Source of the DNA: Synechococcus sp. ATX 2A4 | GTDB lineage: Bacteria > Cyanobacteriota > Cyanobacteriia > PCC-6307 > Cyanobiaceae | Direction of reading: 5' to 3' | Length of the DNA: 64,000 bases | NCBI RefSeq assembly: GCF_024346375.1 | Contig: NZ_JAGQCV010000015.1 | Span: 1-64,000, forward strand | Part shown: in pieces, positions 56,655 to 64,000 of the stretch | How positions within the stretch are numbered: the first letter of the stretch is position 1 | Layout: every line of letters starts with the position of its first letter | Made by a program: the position numbers and the translations under genes | The notes under the pieces: model-generated | Database searches by the model: none | What the model was told of the DNA's origin: nothing | What the model saw: only the letters and a program-made list of their open reading frames with translations

Positions 56655-57844
56655 CAGGAGCTGGAGGGGCCGCAGCCCGTCGGAGGGGTGGCCGATGGGG
56701 CCGATGGGGCATCGCTCGTGGTGGCCGCCTGCTCGAACAGCGACAGGGCCGAGCAGGCACCGCACTTGGCGCAGCCCGCCGACATCGCTGCAGCGCGCAG
56801 ATCCGATGCCGCCAGCTGCTCGGCGACGGCCGTGTAGACCTCCACCATGAAGGCGGCGCTGGGCGCGGGATGGTGCTCCAGCGGCGTGCCGCTGATCGGC
56901 ACGAACGGCACCACGAACGGGTACACACCGGCGGCGATCAGGCGCTCGCTGCAGGCCACGATCGCGGCGGCGCTGTCACCCAGCCCCGCCAGCAGATAGG
57001 TGGACACCTCGCCGCGGCCGAACACCGCCACCGCCTGCTCGAACGCCTCGAAATAGCGCTCCAGGCTCAGCTCCGCCTTGCCCGGCAGGATGCGGCGGCG
57101 CACCTCGGGTTCCACCACCTCCAGGTGCATGCCGAGGCTGTCCACGCCGGCGTCCTTCATGCGCTGGAACCAGATCGGATCCTCCGGCGGCTCGCACTGG
57201 GCCTGGATCGGCAGGGTCACCCGCGCCTTCACGGCCGCCGCCGTCTCGGCCAGCAGGCGGGCGCCGCGGTCGTCACTGTTGGGGGTGCCGGTGGTCATCA
57301 CCAGCTGGCGCACCCCATCGAGCCGCACCGCCGCTTCCGCCACTTCCGCCACCTGGGCCGGGGTCTTGCGCACCAGGGTGCGGCCATCCTCAAGCGATTG
57401 CTCAATGGCGCAGAACTGGCACGACTGGCTGCGGTCGCGGAAGCGGATGCAGGTCTGCAGCAGCGTGGTGGCGAGCACATCGCGGCTGTGCAGCAGCGCG
57501 ATCGAGCGGTACGGCGTGCCGTCGGCGGTGTGCAGGCCGTAGAAGCGCGGCTCCGGCGGCGCCTCCACCCCCACCACCAGTGGCGTGGCGGGTGCCAGCG
57601 GCGCCTCCCGCTGCAGCTCCAGCCCGGCGCCGCCGGCCTCCAGGCGGAAGGGGGAGCGCTGGGCGGCGCTGCTGTACACGGGCACCATCACCGTGGTGCC
57701 ATCGAGGGTGAGGGCGCGGTGGTCGGAGGGGCCGGCTCCGCCGCGGCGGCCCTGGTTGCCGGGCACACCGGGCTCCACCAGGCCCTGCACCTGCAGGTCG
57801 GTGACGAGCCGCGCCAGCGCGGCGGCATCCCTGGACTCAGCCAT
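56654..57844 (-). CDS. nitD: Radical SAM protein NitD (Sll0785 / MSMEG_0568 family)
   Basis: The 396-residue protein has cluster cysteines at 132, 142 and 145 ([19 protein letters not shown]), a C-x9-C-x2-C spacing unlike the common Cx3Cx2[21 protein letters not shown] and [20 protein letters not shown] follow, matching this family's barrel. Near the end, [11 protein letters not shown] adds a CxxCxxC that could hold an auxiliary cluster. It probably makes a radical-derived product from the nitrile/cyanide pathway; the substrate is unknown. It overlaps nitC by 8 bases. Confidence 0.87.
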   Translation of the reverse strand: MAESRDAAALARLVTDLQVQGLVEPGVPGNQGRRGGAGPSDHRALTLDGTTVMVPVYSSAAQRSPFRLEAGGAGLELQREAPLAPATPLVVGVEAPPEPRFYGLHTADGTPYRSIALLHSRDVLATTLLQTCIRFRDRSQSCQFCAIEQSLEDGRTLVRKTPAQVAEVAEAAVRLDGVRQLVMTTGTPNSDDRGARLLAETAAAVKARVTLPIQAQCEPPEDPIWFQRMKDAGVDSLGMHLEVVEPEVRRRILPGKAELSLERYFEAFEQAVAVFGRGEVSTYLLAGLGDSAAAIVACSERLIAAGVYPFVVPFVPISGTPLEHHPAPSAAFMVEVYTAVAEQLAASDLRAAAMSAGCAKCGACSALSLFEQAATTSDAPSAPSATPPTGCGPSSS

Positions 57845-58865
57845 GGGGCAAGGCCTCCAGCAAGGGCTCCAGGAGCACGGGCAAGGCGTCTGCCGTGGCA
57901 GGACCTGCGCCGTCACCGGCTGCCGCTGCGTTGCCCCCGTCCCGTTCCTGCACCTGACCCGCCGACGATCGATCGAGGCGCAGGCCGAGCAGGTCGGGGC
58001 GGCTGTAGTGGCCCACGCTGTCCATCATCCGTTTGCGCTTGGTGATCAGGGCCGGGTCGAGTTCGGCGATCGCCAGGCCTTCCCCCTCCGGCAGCGGACC
58101 CGCCAGGTAGCGGCCCTCCGGGCTGATCACGGCGGTGTGGCAGCCCCCCTGGCACGCCTTCTGCAGCGCCGGATCCGTGGTGATCTGGTCAAGGTCGGCG
58201 GGATCGAGCCAGGCGGTGGAACTCACCACGAAACAGCCCGCCTCCAGCGCGTGGTGCCGCAGGGTCACGGCCGTCTGCTCGCTGAAGATCGGGCCCACCA
58301 GCGACCCGGGGAACTGGGCGCAGTGGATCTCCTCCCCCTGGGCCATCAGGCTGAAGCGGGCCAGGGGGTTGTAGTGCTCCCAGCAGGCGAGGGCACCGAT
58401 GCGCCCCAGCGCGGTGGGCACCACCGTGAGGCCGGCGCCATCGCCCTGCCCCCACACCATCCGCTCGTGATAAGTGGGGGTGATCTTGCGTCGCTTCAGC
58501 AGCAGCGCGCCGCTGGCATCGATCAACAGCTGGGCGTTGTAGAGGCTGCCGCCCTCCCGTTCGTTGATGCCCAGCAGCACGTGCATGGCGTGCTCGCGCG
58601 CCGCGGCGGCGATGCGGCGCAGCGCCGGGCCCGGCACCGTCACCGCCTGCTCATAGAGCCGCAGGTGGGAGCGGCCCATCAGCGCCGGCGGCTCCACGAA
58701 GGAGAAGTAGGGGTAATAAGGAAGGAAGGTTTCAGGGAACACGATCAGCTGCACCCCCTGGCTGGCCGCCTCCGCGATCGCCGCCAGCACCCGCTCGACA
58801 GACCCCTCCAGGCTGTGCAGCACCGGACGGATCTGGGCGGCGGCCACGACGATCGGGCCGTTCAT
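57837..58865 (-). CDS. nitC: Nitrilase NitC (Nit1 branch, Sll0784 type)
   Basis: The 342-residue nitrilase-superfamily enzyme has the catalytic triad E45 ([12 protein letters not shown]), K127 ([15 protein letters not shown]) and C161 ([11 protein letters not shown]). The WEHYNP signature marks true nitrilases rather than amidases. They hydrolyse nitriles to acid plus ammonia; the Synechocystis homologue accepts aromatic and aliphatic nitriles. In Nit1C the gene is linked to growth on cyanide nitrogen in other bacteria. The C-terminal 50 residues are alanine-rich. It starts 2 bases after nitB. Confidence 0.9.
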   Translation of the reverse strand: MNGPIVVAAAQIRPVLHSLEGSVERVLAAIAEAASQGVQLIVFPETFLPYYPYFSFVEPPALMGRSHLRLYEQAVTVPGPALRRIAAAAREHAMHVLLGINEREGGSLYNAQLLIDASGALLLKRRKITPTYHERMVWGQGDGAGLTVVPTALGRIGALACWEHYNPLARFSLMAQGEEIHCAQFPGSLVGPIFSEQTAVTLRHHALEAGCFVVSSTAWLDPADLDQITTDPALQKACQGGCHTAVISPEGRYLAGPLPEGEGLAIAELDPALITKRKRMMDSVGHYSRPDLLGLRLDRSSAGQVQERDGGNAAAAGDGAGPATADALPVLLEPLLEALPHG

Positions 58866-58867
58866 CG

Positions 58868-59350
58868 TCAGAGCGTCCAGGTGTCGAGGATGAAGGCGCC
58901 TTCCTTGCGGTGCAGCAGCACGATGTCGAGCACATCGAGCGGATTCACCGGGGTGATGCCCGCCATCAGCGCCCCTTCGCCGTGGCCGTAGAGGGCCTGC
59001 AGGGCGAAGCGGCAGGCATACACCTTGCCGCCCTGGTCCATGAACTTCTGCAGGCGGGCGTTGAAGTTGAGGTGGCCGTCGAAGGCGGCATCACCGAGCT
59101 TGGGGAAGCCGCGCTGCACCCCGAGGGTGACGCCGGGGCCGTAGAGCAGGATCGAAGTTTCGAAGCCCTTGTTGATCAGGCGGCTGGCCTGCAACAGGTT
59201 CACCAGGCCGATCGAGCCTTCGAACGCCACGGTGTGAAAGGTGACGAGCGCCTTTTCGCCCGGTTCCGCCTTCACATCGGGGAACACCTTCTCCTCGTAA
59301 TCCACGAGGAAATCGCCAGGTTGATTGGCGGGGCGGGTGACCTCAGGCAT
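58868..59350 (-). CDS. nitB: Nitrogen-starvation-response protein NitB (Sll0783 / MSMEG_0572 family)
   Basis: The 160-residue protein has [60 protein letters not shown] and [18 protein letters not shown], which mark the family of Synechocystis Sll0783. That gene is strongly induced on nitrogen loss and affects polyhydroxybutyrate. The fold resembles DsrE-like sulfur carriers, with a single Cys in VYACRFA. The function is unproved. It is first in the minus-strand operon, 62 bases from an NtcA box with a matching -10 hexamer. Confidence 0.88.
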   Translation of the reverse strand: MPEVTRPANQPGDFLVDYEEKVFPDVKAEPGEKALVTFHTVAFEGSIGLVNLLQASRLINKGFETSILLYGPGVTLGVQRGFPKLGDAAFDGHLNFNARLQKFMDQGGKVYACRFALQALYGHGEGALMAGITPVNPLDVLDIVLLHRKEGAFILDTWTL

Positions 59351-59383
59351 GAACCGGCGACCTGTGAAGGAAACAGCGCCACG

Positions 59384-59425
59384 ACCATGCATCAAGGCTG
59401 TGTGAAGTTGCGTAGCAGCCGGTAC
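59384..59425 (-). promoter_or_regulatory. NtcA-activated promoter for nitB (divergent nitH)
   Basis: GTA-GCAGCCGG-TAC at 59412-59425 is a perfect NtcA box (GTAN8TAC). On the minus strand, exactly 22 bases later comes CATGGT (59389-59384), a one-off match to the TAN3T -10, the class II NtcA layout. NtcA activates nitrogen genes under 2-oxoglutarate excess. The box is palindromic in its outer bases and could also affect nitH, which starts 74 bases away. Confidence 0.75.
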
Positions 59426-59498
59426 CAAACGCCACGGCCCGTGCTGGCCTGCGATTCGGTCTTGCTTGCTACCAGCTCGCCCCTTCCAGCACCTCACG

Positions 59499-60890
59499 AT
59501 GGAATGGGTGATGGCCTGGCCGCGCCATCTTCACCCTCCCCTTCGCCGCCTGCCTGTGGGGTCTGCCTCCACCTCACCCGCTGCCGCTGCCGATGTGGCG
59601 GCTGCCACCCCAACCGCAGCGGCGGTGGTGGTGATCGGTGGCGGCCAGGCGGGGCTGTCGGTGGCGAGTTGCCTGCAGCAGCGGGGCATCGAGGCCCTTG
59701 TGCTGGAGCGCCACCGGGTGGCCCATGCCTGGGAGCAGCAACGCTGGGATTCCTTTTGCCTGGTCACCCCCAACTGGCAGTGCCGCCTGCCCGGCTTCCC
59801 CTACGACGGCGACGACCCCCACGGCTTCATGGGCCGCGACGCGATCGTCGACTACCTGCGCCGCTTTGCCGAACGCTCAGCCGTGACCGTTCGTGAGGGG
59901 GTGAGCGTGGAGCGGCTGGTGCCCAGCGGCAACGGCTACCGCCTGCTCACCAGCGCCGGTGTGATCGACGCCACGCAGGTGGTGATCGCCATCGGCGCCT
60001 ACCACCACCCGCGCCGCCACCCGATGGCCGAGCGGCTGCCCGGCAAGGTGCTGCAGCTCGATGCCCGCGACTACCGCCACCCCGATCAGCTGCCGGAGGG
60101 GCCGGTGCTGGTGGTGGGCAGCGGCCAGTCGGGGTGCCAGATCGCCGAAGACCTCTTCCTGGCCGGCCGCCGCGTGCACCTCAGCGTGGGTTCAGCACCC
60201 CGCTCCCCGCGGCGCTACCGCGGCCGCGACGTCGTGGAGTGGCTGGAGCGGATGGGGGTCTACGACACCCCGATCGACGCCCATGCCGATCCGCGCGCCG
60301 TCCGCCACAAGACCAACCACTACCTCACCGGCCGCGACGGCGGCCGCGAGATCGACCTGCGCCAGCGGGCCAGCGAAGGCATGGTGCTGCACGGCCGGCT
60401 GGAGAGGATCACCGCCGGCGGCCTGAGCTTCGCCGACAACCTGGCCGACAACCTGGATGCGGCCGATGCCGTGTACAGCCGCATCCGCGCCAGCATCGAT
60501 GCCCACATCGCCGCCACCGGCCTCGACGCGCCGCTGGAGCCCCCCTACCAGCCCTGCTGGCGGCCTGCCCCGAGCCCCGAGCTCAGCCAGCTCGACCTCT
60601 ACAAGGAGCCGCTGGCCGCCGTGATCTGGTGCACGGGCTATCGCTCCGATTTCAGCTGGGTGGAAGTGCCGGTGTTCGATGGCAGCGGCGAGCCGGTGCA
60701 TCACCGGGGCATCACCCAGGCCGAAGGGCTCTATTTCATCGGCCTGCCGTGGCTGCACACCTGGGGGTCGGGACGCTTCTGCGGCATCGGCAGCGACGCC
60801 GACCACCTCGCCCAGTGGATCCAGCAGCAGCTGCAGCCTCGCGGCAGCCGGCCAGAGCCGCTGGAATGCACGGCACTGCTCGGCTCATGA
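59499..60890 (+). CDS. nitH: FAD-dependent oxidoreductase NitH (MSMEG_0569 family)
   Basis: The 463-residue flavoprotein has an FAD site [17 protein letters not shown] near residue 44, the [20 protein letters not shown] substrate-side loop, a second dinucleotide site [18 protein letters not shown], and [15 protein letters not shown]. It resembles flavin monooxygenases. It probably oxidises a Nit1C intermediate; in cyanide-assimilating bacteria its role is unsettled. The first 40 residues are alanine-rich. Its stop overlaps the next gene by 4 bases (ATGA), extending the cluster rightward. Confidence 0.88.
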   Translation: MEWVMAWPRHLHPPLRRLPVGSASTSPAAAADVAAATPTAAAVVVIGGGQAGLSVASCLQQRGIEALVLERHRVAHAWEQQRWDSFCLVTPNWQCRLPGFPYDGDDPHGFMGRDAIVDYLRRFAERSAVTVREGVSVERLVPSGNGYRLLTSAGVIDATQVVIAIGAYHHPRRHPMAERLPGKVLQLDARDYRHPDQLPEGPVLVVGSGQSGCQIAEDLFLAGRRVHLSVGSAPRSPRRYRGRDVVEWLERMGVYDTPIDAHADPRAVRHKTNHYLTGRDGGREIDLRQRASEGMVLHGRLERITAGGLSFADNLADNLDAADAVYSRIRASIDAHIAATGLDAPLEPPYQPCWRPAPSPELSQLDLYKEPLAAVIWCTGYRSDFSWVEVPVFDGSGEPVHHRGITQAEGLYFIGLPWLHTWGSGRFCGIGSDADHLAQWIQQQLQPRGSRPEPLECTALLGS

Positions 60891-61891
60891 AGGCTGTGGA
60901 CCATCCAGCGGCGACCCCTTCCTTGGACGACCATCCAGGAGCGACCCCTTCAACCGATGCCAGCGCCCTGATTCCCACCGGCGAGCTGCGTCGCCTCAAT
61001 GGCCGCTCCGATCGGGCCGGCTGGCTGCAGACCCTCTCCCATGCGGGGCTGATCCTGGCGACGGGCTGGGTGTGGGGCGACGAACGGCTCAGCCTGCTGC
61101 TGCGCCTGCCGGCCCTGCTGCTGTGTGGCTGGGGCCTGGCCTTCGCCTTCTGCGCCATGCACGAATGCGGCCACCGCACCGCCTTCGCCAGCCGCGCCGT
61201 CAACGACGCCGTGGCCTGGTGGGCAGGGGTGCTGAGCTTCTACAACGCCGACTTCTACCGCCGCTACCACCAGTGGCACCATCGCTACACCCACCAGCCG
61301 GGTCTTGATCCCGAACTGGAAGACCACCCACCCACCAGCCGCGGGGCCTACCTGCTTGAACTCAGCGGCCTGCCCTGGTGGAACGCCAAGCTGCGCGGCC
61401 ACCTGCGCGGCCTGCGCGGTGAGTTCAGCTCCAACCCCTACATCCCCGCCGATGCGGCGCCAGCGGTGCGCCGCTCCCTGCTGAAGCAGGCGGCTGTGTA
61501 CGGCGCGCTGCTGCTGCTGTCGTTGCCGGGGAGCAACGGCTTTCTGCTCTGGCACTGGCTGCTGCCCCTGGCGCTGGGGCAACCGCTGCTGCGTTTCGTG
61601 CTGCTGGCCGAGCACGGCGGCTGCGACACCGGCACCAACGGCCTCAGCAACACCCGCACCACCGTCACCCTGGCGCCGCTGCGCTGGCTGATGTGGAACA
61701 TGCCGTTCCACGCCGAGCATCACCTGTTCGCCTCGGTGCCGTTCCATGCCCTGCCGGCAGCCCACCAGTGGCTGGCGCCCCAGCTGCGTCACCTGGATCC
61801 GGGCTACCTGGCGGTGCACCGGCGCTTTCTGGCTGATCCGTCGCTGCTGAAGTTGCCCGCCGCACCCACCCTCCAACCGCAGCCAGTTTGA
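60887..61891 (+). CDS. Membrane di-iron fatty-acid-desaturase-like protein joined to Nit1C
   Basis: The 334-residue protein has three histidine boxes: MHECGHRTAF, HQWHHRYTHQPGLDPE and FHAEHHLFASVPFHALP. Four hydrophobic helices surround them. It belongs to the FA-desaturase/hydroxylase superfamily but is unlike the DesC pair. ATGA overlap with nitH and TTGA overlap with the next gene make it a true operon member, so its substrate may be a small amide/nitrile-containing lipid or other Nit1C metabolite rather than bulk membrane lipid. Confidence 0.85.
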   Translation: MKAVDHPAATPSLDDHPGATPSTDASALIPTGELRRLNGRSDRAGWLQTLSHAGLILATGWVWGDERLSLLLRLPALLLCGWGLAFAFCAMHECGHRTAFASRAVNDAVAWWAGVLSFYNADFYRRYHQWHHRYTHQPGLDPELEDHPPTSRGAYLLELSGLPWWNAKLRGHLRGLRGEFSSNPYIPADAAPAVRRSLLKQAAVYGALLLLSLPGSNGFLLWHWLLPLALGQPLLRFVLLAEHGGCDTGTNGLSNTRTTVTLAPLRWLMWNMPFHAEHHLFASVPFHALPAAHQWLAPQLRHLDPGYLAVHRRFLADPSLLKLPAAPTLQPQPV

Positions 61892-62877
61892 GCGCCCCGG
61901 CCTCCAGCGGCGACCGCCACTTCCCGCTGGGGCCGTTCTCCTTCCAGTGCGGCCACACACTGCCGGACGCTCAGCTCTCCTACCGGGTGTACGGCACGCT
62001 CAACCCGCAGCGCTCCAACCTGGTGCTCTACCCCAGTTCCTACGGGGCCTGGCCGGAGGACATCGAATGGGTGGTGGGCCCGATCCTCGACCCGGCGCGG
62101 TGGTGCGTGGTGCTGGTGAGCCAGTTCGGCAACGGCCGCTCGAGCAGTCCCAGCAACAGCGCCATGGGGCTGGCGGAAGACGGCTGGGTGATCCACCACA
62201 GCGACAACCTGCGGGCCCAGCAGCAGCTGATCCACGGGCTGTTCCAGGTGGAGCGGCTGGCGCTCGTGTACGGCTGGTCGATGGGGGCGCAGCAGGCGTA
62301 CCACTGGGGGGCCCTGGCCCCGGCGGCGGTGGAGCGGCTGTTGTGCCTCTGCGGCACGGCCCACACCACCCCCCACAACCGCCTGTTCCTGCTGAGCCTG
62401 CGCCAGGCCCTCACCGCCGATCCGGCCTGGGATGGGCGCCGCTTCCGCACCAGCCCGGAACAGGGTCTGCGCAGCTTCGCGCTGATCTACGCCAGCTGGG
62501 CCGCCAGCCAGGCCTATTACAAAGAGGGGCGCCACCTGCTGCAGGGCATCGCCAGCGTGGAGGAGGCGGTGGAGCGCAGCTGGCTGCCGGCCTACCGCCG
62601 CCATGATCCCCACGACCTGATCGCCATGCTCGATACCTGGCTGGCCAACGCCCTGCCGGCGCCGTTGAGCGGCATCCGCGCCCGCACCACCGTGCTGGCC
62701 GGCAGCCACGATCTCTACTTTCCGCCCGACGACTGCGCGGCCGAGGCCGATCAGATTCCTGGCGCCCGCTTCGCGGTGATCGACTCGGTGCTGGGCCACC
62801 GCGCCGGCAACCCCCGCGACGCGCCAGCCGAACAGGCCTTCATCCGCAGCGCCCTGGAGCGGCTCTGCGACGACTGA
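61888..62877 (+). CDS. Alpha/beta hydrolase, homoserine-acetyltransferase-like
   Basis: The 329-residue protein belongs to the MetX-like hydrolase group: FSFQCGHTLPDAQLSYRVYG, WCVVLVSQFGNGRSSSPSN, nucleophile elbow VYGWSMGAQQAYHWG, an acidic residue in LAGSHDLYFPPDD and His in SVLGHRAGNP. It could be an acyltransferase or hydrolase; the GWSMGA elbow fits both. A TTG start overlaps the stop of the desaturase-like gene. It is followed 76 bases later by a GlnT-like synthetase on the same strand. Confidence 0.82.
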   Translation: MSAPASSGDRHFPLGPFSFQCGHTLPDAQLSYRVYGTLNPQRSNLVLYPSSYGAWPEDIEWVVGPILDPARWCVVLVSQFGNGRSSSPSNSAMGLAEDGWVIHHSDNLRAQQQLIHGLFQVERLALVYGWSMGAQQAYHWGALAPAAVERLLCLCGTAHTTPHNRLFLLSLRQALTADPAWDGRRFRTSPEQGLRSFALIYASWAASQAYYKEGRHLLQGIASVEEAVERSWLPAYRRHDPHDLIAMLDTWLANALPAPLSGIRARTTVLAGSHDLYFPPDDCAAEADQIPGARFAVIDSVLGHRAGNPRDAPAEQAFIRSALERLCDD

Positions 62878-62953
62878 CGCGCTCAAGCCGCCACAACACC
62901 CCGCCTGGCTGATGGCCGCAAGCCCCCCATCCCTTTCACCCCCCACCGCTTCG

Positions 62954-64000
62954 ATGATCGACCTGGCCCGCTTCGCGACCGATCGCGGCATCCGCCACGT
63001 GCTCTTCTCGTTCACCGATCTGTTCGGGGTGCAACGGGCCAAGCTCGTGCCGGTGGCGGCAGTGCAGGAGGTGGCGGCCGCCGGTGCCGGTTTCGCCGGC
63101 TTCGCCGCCTGGCTGGCCATGACCCCCGCCGACCCCGACGTGCTGGGCCTGCCGGACACCTCCAGCCTGATGGTGCTGCCCTGGCAGCGGGAGGTGGCCT
63201 GGGTGGCCACCGACCTGCAGGTGGGCGGCCTGCCGCTGGAGCAGTCGCCGCGCTGGGTGCTGAAGTGCCAGCTGGAGCGGGCGGTGCGGCGGGGCTACCA
63301 CTTCCGCACCGGCGTGGAGGCGGAATTCTTCCTGCTGCAGCCCGGCGGCGCCGCGATCGCCGATGGCGACGACAGCCAGAGCAAACCCTGCTACGACCAG
63401 CTGGCACTGATGCGGCAGTACCCGCTGATCGGCGGCCTGCTGGATGGCATGGGCGAACTGGGCTGGGGGCCTTACCAGGCTGATCACGAGGATGCCAACG
63501 GCCAGTTCGAGCTCAACTGGACCTACGCCGATGCCCTGGTCACCGCCGACCGCCATGCCTTCTTCCGGGTGATGGCGCAGGCGATGGCCGAGCAGCACGG
63601 CGCGCGGGTGAGCTTTTCGCCCAAGCCGTTCGCCTCCCTCACCGGCAACGGCGCCCACCTGCACCATTCGCTCTGGAACGCCGACGGCCACAACCTGTTT
63701 CACGATCCACGCGGACCGCTGGGCCTGTCGGCGCTGGCCTACAACTTTTTGGGCGGGCTGCTGGAGCATGCGCCGGCGCTCTGCGCGCTCACCAATCCGG
63801 TGGCCGAGAGCTACCAGCGGCTCGGCGGCCTCCGCACCACCTCCGGCTCCACCTGGTCACCGGGCTGGATCAGCTACGGCGGCAACAACCGCACCCACAT
63901 GGTGCGCATCCCCGACGACCAGCGGCTCGAGCTGCGCCTCGCCGATGGCGCCGCCAACCCCTACCTGCTGCCGGCAGCGGTGCTGGCCGCCGGCCTCGAT
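62954..64000 (+). CDS. Second GlnT/GMAS-like glutamine synthetase homologue, cut by the window edge
   Basis: 349 codons are present and the gene runs off the end. The beta-grasp part has RGIRHVLFSFTDLFGVQRAK. The catalytic domain shows RTGVEAEFFLLQPGG, YQADHEDANGQFELNWTYAD, SFSPKPFASLTGNGAHLHHS and SYGGNNRTHMVRIPDD, with conserved Glu/His metal ligands. It belongs to the same GlnT / gamma-glutamylmethylamide-synthetase branch as the guanidine-operon copy at 11215-12621, but is divergent. An ATG at 62912 would add 14 residues. It probably traps ammonia or an amine made by Nit1C. No stop codon is in the window. Confidence 0.85.
   Translation, partial: MIDLARFATDRGIRHVLFSFTDLFGVQRAKLVPVAAVQEVAAAGAGFAGFAAWLAMTPADPDVLGLPDTSSLMVLPWQREVAWVATDLQVGGLPLEQSPRWVLKCQLERAVRRGYHFRTGVEAEFFLLQPGGAAIADGDDSQSKPCYDQLALMRQYPLIGGLLDGMGELGWGPYQADHEDANGQFELNWTYADALVTADRHAFFRVMAQAMAEQHGARVSFSPKPFASLTGNGAHLHHSLWNADGHNLFHDPRGPLGLSALAYNFLGGLLEHAPALCALTNPVAESYQRLGGLRTTSGSTWSPGWISYGGNNRTHMVRIPDDQRLELRLADGAANPYLLPAAVLAAGLD

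Overview
The window looks like the chromosome of a high-G+C picocyanobacterium of the Cyanobium / freshwater Synechococcus type. The evidence is SbtA/SbtB bicarbonate transport, an adjacent flv3-flv1 (Mehler-like flavodiiron) pair, two DesC-type acyl-lipid desaturases, a cyanobacterial guanidine-hydrolase operon, the Sll0783-0787-type Nit1C nitrogen cluster, an NtcA box and several small picocyanobacterial proteins. Most genes are strongly G/C-biased at third codon positions. The first 3.3 kb is visibly more A/T-rich and looks acquired. No rRNA, tRNA, CRISPR array or prophage was seen.

Layout. 1-5.1 kb: accessory DNA with the 3' end of an IS1182-type transposase, then small one-gene units (GNAT, cupin, VapBC-like pair, alpha/beta hydrolase) separated by attC-like inverted repeats, one of them convincing, and an LRR-protein kinase. 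This resembles integron cassettes with no integrase in view. 5.1-8.5 kb: SDR, a membrane-methyltransferase fusion, a small protein. 8.5-15.1 kb (minus strand): a guanidine-I riboswitch drives gdmH-hypA-hypB-glnT-like-SBP-permease-ATPase. 15.3-27.7 kb: amino-acid permease, dnaB, rplI, two desaturases, a methionine-gamma-lyase-family enzyme, gcvH and gcvP. 27.8-36 kb: pirin, ene-reductase with divergent HxlR, rubrerythrin, histidine phosphatase, flv3-flv1. 36-43.8 kb: sbtA-sbtB, divergent NRAMP-like transporter, Hsp20, MEKHLA, SWIM and DUF1993 proteins. 44-54 kb: diguanylate cyclase, a PPC-domain pseudogene, TetR/Coq4, glutamate decarboxylase, lytic transglycosylase, SDR-SBP-MscS. 54.2-64 kb: Nit1C (nitB-nitG on minus, nitH on plus) extended by a desaturase, an alpha/beta hydrolase and a second GlnT-like synthetase that runs off the edge.

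The main theme is scavenging of unusual nitrogen. One operon imports guanidine and hydrolyses it with a nickel enzyme. The other is the Nit1C cluster, linked elsewhere to cyanide/nitrile nitrogen and nitrogen starvation, and it has an NtcA site in its divergent promoter. Each carries its own GlnT/GMAS-like glutamine-synthetase paralogue. That shared arrangement is the most interesting and least described feature here. Functions come from recognised motifs and gene context only; no database search was run.
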